From the NCBI GenBank assembly GCA_022605955.1, contig JAKCOZ010000007.1:31164991-31228990 (forward strand): 64,000 bases of DNA. Direction: 5' to 3'. Made by a program: the position numbers and the translations under genes. This document shows positions 25,307 to 37,418 of this stretch, piece by piece (within the stretch, counting starts at the first letter, position 1; each line of letters starts with the position of its first letter). The notes under the pieces are model-generated. The model was not told where the DNA came from. It saw only the letters and a program-made list of their open reading frames with translations, and did not search any database. The DNA is from Rallus limicola. Taxonomy: Eukaryota > Chordata > Aves > Gruiformes > Rallidae.

Positions 25307-26980
25307 ATAGTTATTCCTGAAAAACAGAGCAAAAGATGTCCCTCTGGTTAATGAGAGCACTTCCAAATTTGGACAGCACCACATTTGCCATGACAGTGGT
25401 CTATATTTCTGGGTGGATATGTGGTCATGTCCGGCTTTGAGTAAATTCAGATTCATCCTGAACATTATAAGCATGTCGCTGGTCCTGCTCTCAAGAGGAA
25501 GATCTTTCCCAGGAAACCTGCATGATTCTTGCATTGTCTTCTACTCCCAAAAATTCCCCATGACATTTTCTGTCTCTTGATGGGTTGTTGTATGGTATCA
25601 GGCAATGTGAGAAAACTTTCAGTGCTAGCCCTCTCATCCCAAGGCATGTGCCTGCAATGTCAGACATTTCCTAGGTGCCAAGAGTCTATTTATGATAGCC
25701 TTTTTTTTTACAAGGTTGCAGTCTTCCAAAATAGGTGCTTCAGTACAAAACAAAATCTTTGTGATATGAAGCTCAGAGCCCTTTGGAAAGCAGAGTTCTG
25801 TCTTGATGGACTGTGCCAGTGAACATGACCAGGAAAAGTACTCATCTGCATGGTCTTCAGAAAGGTTTCAAGTTTTCATTACCCAATATTTCTTTAAAAA
25901 GAAAAGCCCTCTTTCCTTCCCTAAGGCAACCAGGAGGTCACCATCTGGGAGCCTAGGCTGCCCAGACCTAGAACAGGGAGCAGAAACAGCTGCTGGCTTT
26001 TCTGTTCTCTTGGAGTGGCTTCTCCAGTTGTGGCTGAAGTTGCTGTTCCTGCTGCTACTTTTGTTCTTTAGGTCCTGCTGTGGATGGACTGTGCTGCCTG
26101 CCTGTGTACGCAGCTGTAAATATTCTAGGGGTTTATGCTATCAACTCAACAGACAAATGATTCTATTTGCTCAGGGGGTTGAGGTTCTGGAACCATTGGA
26201 AACACAGAGTGGTTAAGCATGACAGAGAAAGCAATTTTTCTGGTTAACATGTAGTCCACTAAGAGCTGCATTGTTCTCCCTCTCACTCCTAGAGAGACGA
26301 TCTCCCTTTTTTTCTTTTCTCTTTTCTTGTATTATCTGTTTCATTTACAGGCATACTGTGAGTACATGATGCTCTTCAATTCATTGTTAGGTACTCATGG
26401 CAGTAACCACACTTCACATTTTCTCTTCCAGAAGCTGTTCTTCAAATTGCCTGTTCTGGAGCATCCCATGCTCCAATGCCACTTCAGTAACAATCAGCAT
26501 GTGCTAACAGGTAAAGGTGGCAGTACCTAAAAGAAATTTTGAATGCACAGGCACTACATAATAAGAACATCCAACATAGGAACTACGATGACTCTGCAGC
26601 AGAGTTGGTTGGATCCTACAGTGTTTATACAGCAGTGAGTGTAAATTTTCATTACCATTTGAGGCCTTCCTAAGTCTCATTCATCAGTTACCTTAGTACT
26701 GATCATATCCCTTAAGAGCTGGATAATATGCAATTCTTTGTCTAATCAAAATCTCTTCCTATCATGTCATTGTTGACACTCAAGCATTGTATTAGCTTAG
26801 ACATTATATGGAAAAAAGTTAATGATCCATAAATGGATGATTAAGTCTGACCCATAAACACTGATGTTAATGACTACCAGGCTGCCATGTTCTTGTTTGA
26901 AGTCTGAAGTTTTTCCCCTTACAAAAACAAAACCCACTCTTCATTTCCTGGAATAACATACGATAAAATCCTGTTTCATC
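25307..26980. other. Non-coding sequence containing a candidate exon
   Basis: Mostly unique. A 137-codon plus frame (25803-26216) is among the longest in the window, but its product is a hydrophobic/Leu-rich patch flanked by no recognisable domain. The exon-like element at 26351-26510 is described separately. Confidence 0.4.
26351..26510 (+). other. Candidate exon, no known homologue
   Basis: A long pyrimidine tract (about 26302-26342, mainly T and C) leads to 'catttacag' ending at 26350. After 160 bp there is 'ctaacag|gtaaag' at 26511. One frame is open across the whole interval and reads through from 26327 to 26530. A second acceptor-like site, 'tttctcttccag', ends at 26432. The encoded peptide (for example MLFNSLLGTHGSNHTSHF) has no motif I recognise. 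It may be a lncRNA exon, an alternative exon of a flanking gene, or a chance match to splice consensus. Confidence 0.2.
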
Positions 26981-27640
26981 TGTCCTGGTTTTGGTAGGGA
27001 TCGAGTTAATTTTCTTCTTAGCAGTGGATGTAGTGCTGTGTTTTGGATTTAGGATGAGGATAACACACTGAAGTTTTGAGTTGTTGCCAAGCAGTCAAGG
27101 ACTTCTCAGCTTCTCACACATGAGAAGGTGGGAGCACCCAGGAAGGTCGGAGAGGACACAGCCAGGACAGGTGACCCAAAGTGGTCAAAGGGTGATTCCA
27201 CACCATGCAATGTCATGTCCCACCTGGGTGTGGGCTGAGGGGCTGAGTGGCAGGTGGGGGTCTTGTGCAGCATCGATTTCAGGATGATGGCTGAACACCT
27301 GCCTGATGATGGGAACCACTGAATGAATTCCTTGTTTTGCTTTGCTCGCACATGTGGGCTGAGCGCGTGGGCAGTTTGGGGGGTCTTGCATGGCAGCTGG
27401 GGGAGTCCTGTGCAGCATCAACTTCAGATGGAGAGAAACAGTGCTGTTCATCACTTGCTTTGTGGTATTATTATTAATATTAATATCTTCCTTTTTCTGT
27501 GTATCCTATTAAACTGTTTTTATCTCAACTCACGAGTTCTGTTACTTTCACTCTCATGACCCTCTGCCCCATCTCGCCAGGGGATGAGTGAGTGAGCGGC
27601 TGCATGGGGCTTAATTGTTGGCCAGGGCTAAACCACGACA
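26981..27640 (+). mobile_element. Solo LTR of an avian endogenous retrovirus
   Basis: Begins TGTCCTGGTTTTGGTAGGGA and ends with AACCACGACA, so it has TG...CA termini. Inside are the motifs 'gtgctgtgttttggattta', 'ataacacactgaagttttgag' and 'caaggacttctcagcttctc', which I recall from a very common ERV LTR of neoavian genomes. A polyadenylation signal ATTAAA lies at 27508-27513. There is no internal gag/pol sequence on either side, so this is a solo LTR left by LTR-LTR recombination. Flanks (tcatc / ccact) do not form a clean target duplication. A 23-bp segment at 27260-27282 recurs at 27405-27427 with three mismatches, showing an internal duplication of about 145 bp period. It encodes no protein. 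Confidence 0.85.
27508..27513 (+). promoter_or_regulatory. LTR polyadenylation signal ATTAAA
   Basis: ATTAAA in the 3' third of the solo LTR, followed by T-rich and TCTCAACT sequence. This is the expected position of the R region and cleavage site. It could still supply a polyadenylation signal to a plus-strand transcript crossing the site. Confidence 0.5.
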
Positions 27641-30600
27641 CCACTCAACACAATTTGAGCATTTTAGCTTCCTCAGTTACAAGCTCTGTTTCTTGGAAAA
27701 TGTGAAGTTCATATGGCTCTGCTTAATAAGGAGGAATTAATTTTCCTCTTCATTGACTCTACTGAATCTTTGCAATTACAGAGAAATTATCTGAATCCTT
27801 TATATTCTCTCCCTAAAATTGCACAACATAATCATTCCTACTAAATGGTCTGATATTCCTTAAAATGCCTGTGGCTATTTTGTCATGCGTTGTGTATGTA
27901 ATAATGCAGGGTAATCCTCTTTTCTAGATACATGCAAGGAAACAATGAGATCTTTATAAATTAATAATGGATACAAAGTATTCCAAAGAAAATAGCAATA
28001 TCTAAGTCAGTATTCTACATATTTCCAAACCATAATATTACACAGCTATGAAGTTATGAGATGTATACAGCATTAAAAATAGAATTGGAAATAAACAAGG
28101 CTAATCATATGTACCTAAGTGAGATCCCTCTGAAGTTCTTACTCAAATGAATTAAGACACTGTTACAGAGGAAGTAGAAATGCAATTAATTATGTCTCCT
28201 AGGTCTAGAGTTTTTGTCCACTCTTGGCTTCTCACATTTCCCCACACAAGTATCCAAAAAAAGGCTTTGCACAACAGGAGTCAACCATGTATAACCTATT
28301 GTAGCTATGACACAATAGTGTCTCCTATTTGCAGTGCACCCATTCTTGCAAATACAATGAGTACATACCCCTGGGACTTTGACAGGCAGGGTATCGACAG
28401 GCGTGAAACCATTCCTCAACGCTAGCATGCAGGACTTCTTCCTGGCCTGATCTTTACACATCCGTGATTTCTGTTTCAGCCACGGTATGCCGCTCTCACA
28501 TGTGACTCAAGTAACCTTCAGCTGATCACTAGCAAACTTGCAGACAGATGAATCCAGAGAAGATATGGCATTCATTGTTCAGCAGGTATTTTCAGGACAA
28601 TCGATGTCTCCAGCACAACACATCTCCAAGTATCAGATGCTGTCCAGCAAAGGCAGACCCTGGTAAAATGATTGAGTCGGGGAGTGGGCTGTTTCCCTGT
28701 GCAACGTTCAATCCAAGCACACACTTCCTTTCATTTCAGGCACAGACTAAACTCATCTTCCACAAGATAATGAAAATTAGGTATTTCCTTACTGGACAAA
28801 GGAGATTGGGAGCAAATACGTTTGGTTGTGATATGTTTCTCACATTTTCATGCCCCTGTGGTGTAGACTTTCACCACTCTATTGGTTAAGTAAACTCTTT
28901 CTTCTGCAGAAAGAAGACATTAATCATTACATAAAATATTTTATTTTTATTTGAAGTTCCTTTACCTTATAGGCAAAAGAAAATTGTCTTGATTAAAGAA
29001 AACCATTTAGAAGGATTAATTGGTTTTTGGAGCCACCCAAGGACCTCTGAGCTATTTTCTCTTCTTCTGCTCTGCCATGTAAAGTGTTCATAAAGTATCC
29101 AAAATATGTAGGTGCCATTCTAATGACTGCTAAGCTATGAATCTATGTTTCTTCTTCATGTCTCGGGAGGCAACATATTCAAAAGCACTTGGAAATTCTC
29201 AGTGCTGTCCACCTGTGACTCCTAACTGTCCCATGCCCATCGCTTTCAGACAACATGCTAGGGAGCAAGAGCTCTGCACACCAATTCCCTGCCATACAGG
29301 GTTAATTTGAAAAATGCCTCATAACTTGATCAAAAGCTGAAAACCATTAAGAGCAATTTGTTCTTTTCAACAGAAATAAGCTTATGAGCGTTTTCACTTT
29401 GATGGTTTCCATTAGTCAGAAAACACGGTCCTGCAGCAAGTCCCCCTGCTAATGCAGTCCTTTTATACACAGGGCCTCAGTCAGACAATAGAGCAGGGCC
29501 TGGTTGGTTTCCAAGCTCTGTAACATGAACTGATGGAAAAGAGAGATTGGACCTGATGTATACCATTACTCATAAAAACAAATGCCCCATTGGCAGCACA
29601 GCGGAAAGGGATGCTGTGTATGCATTACCAGTGTGGATGTGGGAATGGGTGAAGACAGATATGAGTTACCCTGCCCACACTCAAAGTGGTTCAGAAGTAA
29701 ACCAAACCCTGTCTGGAAGCTTGATAGCTAGCTCCATGCAGAGTCTGTGGCCTGGATAATACATCCTGTCTTGTAGCAAAGATTATTACCTCACACAAAG
29801 CTCCCACTACACAACTCACATCAGACACTTGAGGACCAGGAGCACCAGTGCAGGTCTGATTTAGACATTGCCACTGCCTGAAATCAGGAACAGGAAAACG
29901 AGAAGATGTTATATTTATTTATTTATTTAAATCTTTAGATCTTTAGGACATGTACAAATCAAGGAGCAGGGATATACATATGGTACAGGCTGCTGAGGTC
30001 AGGCACTTATTGCAAGCACACAAATCACTTTCATAAAAATATACATCTTCCTATTTTTTCCTCATTTATTGCTCTGGAAGCTCTTCAAGAGTCTCTCTGC
30101 TCAGCCTGTATGAACTTCTTTTCATTCTTAAAGCAAATGGACACATGGACCATTTCTATCCTATGGCTTTCACAGGCCATTTTAATTCTTGTCCATTTGG
30201 ATTCAGTTGATTCAGTTCAGTTGAGTTCAGTTCCTGACAATATCTAATTCAACAATGGGACTCTTCCTGACCTATTGCTAACACAAATAGTGAACTAAAA
30301 TCAAGATTCTTCCCTTAAGTGTTAACAGATCTAGCCAAAAGGCAGACAATCGACACAGACACTTGGGAACAGGTAAAGAAACCATGGGCAGCATCAGGCA
30401 GCATGATAACCATCAACCCTCTACTCATGGCTGTGTTTTTGCAATGACCAGTTCTCAGCAACAATTTGAAATGGGAGAAGAATCAGTCATGTGAGTATTT
30501 GAAACATCTCAGCCAGAGACAGTAAAAAGCATGAAACAGCAGAGCACATCTGTATTTGAAAATAAAATAATATGGACCTGCTGGCTGAATGTCTGTCCTG

Positions 30601-32420
30601 GGTTTGCTGGATGCAAAAGCTGACTTCTCAGGAAGAAAGATTGTACACAATGAGAGGTGACATAGGAGCTTCAAAGGAAAAGTCTGGAGGACAGAAGAGG
30701 GAGTCAGCAGGAGGAGACTGCAATTGCCTATGATAAAATGGGGAATTAAAAATCCCAGAGATGGGAATTTGAGAAAAGGACTTCAGAGCTTTAAACATGC
30801 AGAAGTATTCTGTGGCTCTGTCACAGAGCAGATGCCCCTCTCACAGCTTACCAGGCCTGAGCTGCAGATCCAGTGGGGTTCAGTGAAAAAAACCATCATT
30901 CGGTAAATCAATAGCACATGTTTCAATATTTGGTATATTTATTTCAATCATTTGTTAAATCAATAGTACATGTTTCCTGGGAGGTCTCACTGCAGACACA
31001 GGCTAGGGTCAATGCTATGTAGATTATGAAGCCTGACACGAGTCAGTCTTGCCATGCAATGTCTGCAAAACATACTATTTCTTTTGTCTGGCTCTCAGTT
31101 ATTTTGCCTCTCAGTTACTGCAGTTTGTTTTAAAACAAAAGGAATTTATCTAAATTACTGTTATGACTGTAGTCTGATCCCTTTATTTCTACACCCTCTG
31201 GAGCAGTTAGTGGCAAAATTTCCTCCTCCTTTATAAACCAACAAATTATTTAGACAAGACATCACTTTGAACTGCCAGCATTTGACTATCAGAAGCATAA
31301 TAGACACCTCACAGATAAGCAGAATGCTTCTTTACCTTCATGCCTTTCTGCCTGGCAACAGTAAAATAATATCAAATGTATTAGTCTGAATAAAAGTCAC
31401 CCTTTCTTTCACTAGCTGGAGAGGCGAAGTGTGCATTGCCCTGTAACATGCTTCTGAGAACTGGCAGAGGAAATGATTCTTTCCACCAGGAATTCCAGGC
31501 CTTTGGACAGCGTAGCTCGAATATGACTAAATAGGTTGCAAAATCTTTAAACAGTGTCCCACGAAGCATATAATGTACCCTTTCCTTGCATCCACTATAG
31601 CAATTAATGCCAATAAGTATAAACTAATTCTTAACATCTGTGTTGACAGCACTAAAGCTGTGTTTGTTCTCTTCCAGTTTCAGGGGGCAAAGCTGTACTT
31701 CAGCTTCAAACACCCTGGAAGAACAAACCAGGAGAAGAACACTGGAATCAAGAAACAAAACAAAATTTTTCACCAGTGCTTTTTATTATTACTCCATCTT
31801 AACAAATCCTTTGCAACTATTAAAAAGGGCTTTAAATCTTCATCTCAGTTACATAGCTCTGCCTTGCTGAAATGGAAGATCAGGGCAAAAAAAATGTTAG
31901 AAAAAACTGGTTTTATCAGTGAACAAGGGATTACTGGCTTCCAATCACTGCCTAGCATGACTCACTAAATTGGTCTGCAGTGATCCATTGCTTGTTTTCC
32001 ATAATGGCAAGTTTCATAAGATGTTATTCATTGATGAAACCACCTAAACAATGTCACCTCTCCAATCACTTTGCTGTAGGTGTGGCGCTGCCCCTTCAAG
32101 CAGCACAAGGCCTGCCAGTGAGCAGGCACCATGGCGGCTCTCTGCTCACGAGAACAATACAATAGTACAAGCGACGAGACTCTGGTTTGGAGAAGGACTA
32201 GAGCTTTTCCTTAAATTTATGCTTCGTAAGGTATGTCCCATTCTGCATTTGAGAGGCATGCTTAAAATTAGAAGGTGGTTGTGCCGTTTGCGACTGTCAT
32301 TTCCACACTGAGAGAGAGCAAAGAAACTCTATGTATGGGGACAACAGGCAGTGGTGCACTGAGGATGCACTGCAGGTTTCTCAACTTGCATTTGCTTCAC
32401 AGTACCATGTCGGCACCCAG
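27641..32420. other. Non-coding unique sequence
   Basis: No gene recognised. Contains a short (ATTT)n stretch near 29911-29930, a degenerate TCAGTTGA-type repeat at 30201-30235 and the local duplication at 30904-30976. A 131-codon frame at 31573-31968 (+) has an A-rich, Lys/Asn/Phe-rich product typical of chance. Confidence 0.5.
30904..30976 (+). repeat. Local 52-bp-period direct duplication
   Basis: TAAATCAATAGCACATGTTTC (21 bp in all, 30904-30924) recurs at 30956-30976 with one mismatch (C to T), immediately after a 31-bp spacer. This fits a partial tandem duplication of a 52-bp unit whose second copy is truncated. No element family recognised. Confidence 0.75.
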
Positions 32421-32839
32421 AGCATCTCCCCTATGAGGAAAGGCTGGATAAGTTGGACTGTTCAGCCTTGAGAAGAGAAGACTAAGGGGGGACCTAATTA
32501 AAGTCTATAACTATATTAAGCAGGGGATGCAGGGGGAATCAGCCAGCCCCTTTTCAGTGGTCTGTGGAGACAGGACAAGGGGCAATGGCTGCAAGTTGGA
32601 GCACAGGAAGTTCCGCACCAACATGGGAAGAATTTTTACCCAGTGAGGGTGACAGAGCCCTGGGACAGGCTGCCCAGGGAGGTGGTGGAGTCTCCTTCTC
32701 TGGAGATATTCAAGACCCGTCTGGACGCCTATCTGAGTGATATGTCCTAGGGAGCCTGCTTTGGCAGGGGGATTGGACCTGATGATCTCTCGAGGTCCCT
32801 TCCAACCCCTACGATTCTATGATTCTATGATTCTATGAC
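32421..32839 (+). mobile_element. CR1 LINE fragment with intact 3' tail
   Basis: Starts in 'catctcccctatgaggaaagg' (the LSYEERL-like ORF2 region) and runs through the C-terminal ORF2 and 3' UTR ('ggattggacctgatgatctctc', 'ccttccaacccctac'). It ends in three clean octamers, attctatgattctatgattctatga, which makes it one of the least decayed tails here. It is nearly identical over its last 290 bp to the copy at 25018-25306. ORF2 is broken: bases are missing near 'caccaacatgggaagaattttt' relative to the sister copy. Confidence 0.96.
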
Positions 32840-34635
32840 CTTCCAGCTGGATCCTCCTCACTTCCTAAAGAACACTATAGCTATCCCTGCTGAACAAATG
32901 AATTATATTTTTCTTACCCACAGCAGGCAAAAGCATCACTATCAAACCTTTCTTTGTGTTTGTAGAACTGCATCAGGATTAATTTCTGGGCAGTATATCA
33001 GGTTATCTGAGCCAGAATATTATTTCTAACCCCACCTTTAAAACCCGCCTACAAAGGAGAAGTATATGGGATGGAACTGAGCCAGTTTCGAATTGCTTTG
33101 GTGTTTTAGGATGTGACAAGTGCAAGCAATAGTAAGACCATACTAGTATTCACTTAGTTTAAGCATCATGAGAATTATAAACCATGAAATAGTTGTCTCT
33201 TCCCAGCAAGATGCTGTATTACCTACAACATCCCAACTTAATGACAGCACAGGTTCTCATGAAACTGATCCACCAGCAACCAGGTCTTCACTGCCAGCTA
33301 TGAGCTTGTGTTATGCTCTCCTCACACCTAAACCCTGACAATTGTCTGCTGATATTTTTAATTTCCTTGATTATTGTAACTGTTAAACCAGATGACAAAA
33401 ATGCAGTAAGAAGCATTAAGCAATAGTATTTTACTATGAAACTAGAAAATCATATTTACTGTAACTGTGGCCCAAAATTCTACTTAAAAAGTTGATTTTT
33501 CTTGCCACCATGACTGGTTTCTGGTTCTTTCTTTCAGAAGAATGTATTCAGGGTTTTTTTAAGTCATCTCAAAAACACGGCGCTAAAAAAAATTGGACAT
33601 GTGTTCATGCATTGGGATTGTTTGCACAGCAAACAGCAACTTTCTATAGGGCTCCATAGCATGACACTCATCACATTCACCAAAGTACTAGTTTCACCCT
33701 TATTTTAGTCAAAGATTCTAAGTCATTTTTTTGTTCTGTACAAACCTTAACACAAATGTCTTGCTCTGGCCAACATTGTAAAATTCCTCATTTATTAGAA
33801 GCTTTAATAAGGCTCATTTATGCAATAAGAAATTAAAAAATAGCCAGGTGCATTAGATTCCTGGCCTGGTTGTGAACTTAATTAGGGTCACTCATTGGTC
33901 AGCCAGTGCAGTGCAAACTTTCTACATTCTGGTTGCACCTCAAGTTTCATGAGGTGTCTCTTTCCTTGTTCTCTACAGCTCTCTGACCCACACAACTGGC
34001 CAATCTGTCTGTCCCACCAGGAACTTTGAAATTCTATTAAGAGCTGAAATAACAGAATTCTCTGGATGGGACTTATAACTGAAGCCAGATGGGACAGACC
34101 AGTCTATGGAGTGAGAGTGCTTCCGTGAACCCTTGGTGCTACAGAGGCCTCCAAGGGATATGTGAAATGTGCATTTCTTTGAACTCCTGAAGCAGGCCCG
34201 TAACATTATGATGCCCCACGCTGTTTTGTGTGCATGCCAGTCAGGACAAGCTTTACTGTATTGTGCAGTCTAACGGGAACTCACCATCTCAGGGTGATAT
34301 GAATCATCAAACATCCAGGAAAAGTCCAGGGACAGGCCTATCCCCAAAATGCCCTTGCATCCATTGCACATGTGAAGAAGCTTTTACAGCTGAGCTTTAT
34401 TGATGCAAAGGATAAGCAGAGATTATCTAGTGTGGCTTTCTCAGTCTGTGTGGCTGGCCTCCCAGGGAAAAGCTCTGATCTTTTCCAAGTATGGCACGTG
34501 TATGTAACCCTGGGGCAAATGAGAAATGGAATGTGTGTCATTTATTTGTTTAGTGCTTTGCAAACCCCCAGCACCCTGTGCTGGCCACTCAGTGCTGAAT
34601 GCTTATTGTTCAAAGGACCACTCCTCACTAGGACT

Positions 34636-34762
34636 AATCCCAGCCCTGGAGAAGTCAATGGGAATCTTCCCCTTGACTTGAGGATGCTTTGGATAGAGCC
34701 CTGATCTTCCACACTTCATGTTCCCATTGAACTCAGCGGGTTGTCTGGATGTGCAAGGAAGG
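34636..34762 (+). repeat. Ancient amniote LINE/SINE relic
   Basis: 'gagaagtcaatgggaatcttcc', 'ccttgacttgaggatg', 'ccctgatcttcc', then 'cccattgaactcagcgggttg' and 'ggatgtgcaagga' follow the order of an old, very abundant bird/reptile repeat. Its hallmarks are 'gaagtcaatggga', 'ttgacttca' and 'aactcagtggg' separated by variable spacers. It is probably CR1/L3-related. A relic of the same type lies at 47176-47251. Confidence 0.5.
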
Positions 34763-35117
34763 AATCGCTGGTCCTTCAGTTACTCAGTGTCACCATTAAC
34801 CAGCAAAGTAAACACAAACAATGGGCTTTCCCACACATAGTAAGCAAATATTCTTTCTCTATGGTCTGCTACTTCTTACATTAAAGGATCTACATTGGTT
34901 TTAATTATTGTAGCTGGGGAGCAGGTTTAGAAAGGGGCGCTGTTATCCTTTGTTATCAACATGATGTTAGAATGTTTTTTTTAAATATCGCAATAACAAG
35001 GCAGAGTTTAGTAAGCAGGTTTTGCATTGTTTCTGATCAGCTACAATACACAGACTTAGTTCATCCTGTTCATACATTTAAAACCTGGTTTAATCATATA
35101 AGATAACTCATCTTTTT

Positions 35118-35131
35118 CTGCCATCTAGTGA
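35118..35131 (-). promoter_or_regulatory. CTCF-like motif
   Basis: CTGCCATCTAGTGA matches 13 of 14 positions of the reverse complement of the vertebrate CTCF core (CCASYAGRKGGCRS). Only the last position deviates. Single matches like this also occur by chance and in repeats, so occupancy cannot be inferred. Confidence 0.35.
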
Positions 35132-37006
35132 CAAAAACTGCAGTTTAGCAAGTTTATGGACCTTTTATTGAGGTCATTTATTTTATTGAGTTACACACAG
35201 GCAATAAAACAGTTACTGACATACATTTTCCTGGTTGTTCCACAGCACTTCATGGTATCTCAATGTGGGTGAAGGCATAGAGCTTGTTTTTTCCCTTTTC
35301 ACATATCATCATTTTCATAATCAGTTTTAGCCTTTGATTCTGTACCATAATGACGAGATCAGTCTTGGGATGAAGAAAGAACATCCCTAGTACAGGAATC
35401 CACTTGCCACACGTGTCTTTAAAGAAACCAACCTGGCATGCCATCTGTGGAGACTCTGACTCTCTGCAGAGGACCAGTAAAACTTTTCTTCCATCTTTGA
35501 CATGTTACATACAAGCAAACACAATACTATTGCCCAGTGATAGTATTAAGGCAACCAGAGTCCACCAGGCACAAGAAACTAAATGGTTGCTAAACCTAGC
35601 CTAAAGACTGTGTATTTCTCTTTCTTCTACTGAAATTGAAGATGTGCTTCACCAATATGACTAAAACCATTAATATACTTAAAATGTAAGTACATCTTTG
35701 GTTCAAGCAAGCTTTATTGGCAGGACTGGAAAGTAAATTACATCTCCCTATTTTTTCAGACAATGTCAAAATATCAAATAAGGTGAGCAAGAATGACAAC
35801 TTACATTAACATAATGCTGCTAGCTTTACTTTAAACATTGCAGCCTTATTAGCAACAGCTGGCTACCTTGTTATTGCAGGAATTTTAAAGGCAAGAATTA
35901 ACAAAACAAAGCCATTATTTTTGCATTGTTTCCAGTGAATGATGGCATTATTTTTTTTCTCTAGTAATGGCAAAATGCTACAGTGTCTCATGACATCTGT
36001 GGAAGGCATGTGTGTTATTAATAACTTACACACACATTGCACTTGAGGCTTTTGTCTTATAGGTGTTTGATTGTTGAAGATCTATATACATGATTATCCT
36101 GTACTATGACATCAATATGGCTCATACAGTCCTTCTCTGAACTGTGATATACCCCATCACAGAAATCTTACCATCATTTTAATGAAGTGGTCAGAAAGAT
36201 TATCTATGCCAAAACACTGTGCATTTAATTTCAAATAAAAAGAAAAGAGCTCACATAAAATTACATGTTAATAAGAAGCATTTGTGTGAATGACTAAGAA
36301 AACTCTAACTGGCTTTTTAACTGGGTCAATGGAAAGTAATGAGAAGACCTATAAAATACTAAGGCATCAGCTGCATTTTATAACCATCTCATAGAAATGA
36401 AGATGAGTCCATAACTGTATATTTTCTCTGGGCAAATGAAAGATGTAACCTTTTTGCTTGAGTTTTCTTCATTGTCTTCAAGTCTCTTCAGTTACACCAC
36501 TTTGCATTTATGTGAGGAATCAAAGAAAATGAAATAATAATTAAAAAACAAAGCCAGCACCGTTTTTGTAGTTTTCATCAAGGCAGGGTCTTGTCAGAAC
36601 AAAGCCAGGTGACTGTCCTGATCCCCACGTCCTCCACTGACACAAGCACAGAGGATTCTTTGAGAGACCAGCCTCTGAGATGAACAAGAAAATACTGACC
36701 ATCAGGGAAAAGAGATATTTTCAGATGTCATCATGCACTCTCACTTTTTTAACTATCCTTTTTCCACTTTGAGATGTTTTCCCACAACCTCCCCTTATGC
36801 TTTCTGAATAAATAGACCACACAGAGAAAAGTTTGGATGAAATCTCAAAAACTTTTTGAAAATAAGGAACATTAATCTTCCGTCAGTCATGTTTCATTGG
36901 TGAGTAGTGTAATGCAGCATCCATGCCTTTGAATATCGTGGACCAAACCCTGAAAGGACAGAACAGAATCACAGTAAAACTGCCAGTTCTTTTTAATTTT
37001 TATTTC

Positions 37007-37030
37007 TTTTTTTTTTTTTTTTAGGGGGGG
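37007..37030. repeat. T16-A-G7 homopolymer pair
   Basis: Sixteen T (37007-37022), one A, then seven G (37024-37030). It lies about 95 bp before the 3' terminus of the minus-strand CR1. Because CR1 elements end in octamers and not poly(A), this T run is not that element's tail. It could be the poly(A) of a vanished minus-strand retrocopy or simple sequence. Confidence 0.75.
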
Positions 37031-37124
37031 AGTGTGCAAGGGCAGGGGGCGTCAGGGGAGTCATATGTAACAGTGTATAGTTTTCAATTTCCAGTAACCC
37101 TTAAGACTGAAAAGCCTTTTCTTC

Positions 37125-37418
37125 ACAGAATCACAGGATTGGAAAAGACCTCTGAGATCATCCTGTTCAACCGTATTTGTCCTCTACTAAACCCCAAGCA
37201 CCTCATCTACCCGTCTTTTAAATACATCCAGGGTTGGTGACTCAACCCGCTCCCTGGGCAGCCTGTTCCAATGCCCCATAATCCTTTTGGTGAAGAACTT
37301 TTTCCTAATGTCTGATCTGAACCTGCCCTGGAGTAGCTTGAGGCCATTACCCTTCATCTTATCACCTGTCGCTTGGGCAAAGAGACCAACACCCATCTCT
37401 CTACAACCTCCTTTCAGG
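37125..37418 (-). mobile_element. CR1 LINE 3' fragment, minus strand
   Basis: The reverse complement ends with a single degenerate octamer (the plus strand reads cacagaatcacaggattgg) and carries the 3' UTR 'gatgatctcagaggtc' core. The C-terminal ORF2 peptide is open across 37187-37423 (minus) with the conserved [12 protein letters not shown] and [15 protein letters not shown] blocks. It is 5'-truncated after about 290 bp. Confidence 0.92.

Larger units (their letters stand above)
32840..37124. other. Non-coding sequence
   Basis: No gene recognised. Contains an old repeat relic (34636-34762), a CTCF-like motif (35118-35131), and a homopolymer pair T16-A-G7 (37007-37030) just before the next CR1. 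Confidence 0.5.

Noticed and set aside
25803..26216. A 137-codon plus frame with a Leu-rich hydrophobic segment
   Set aside because: No recognisable family, no clear start context or splice sites, and a length within what chance allows in 64 kb of six frames.
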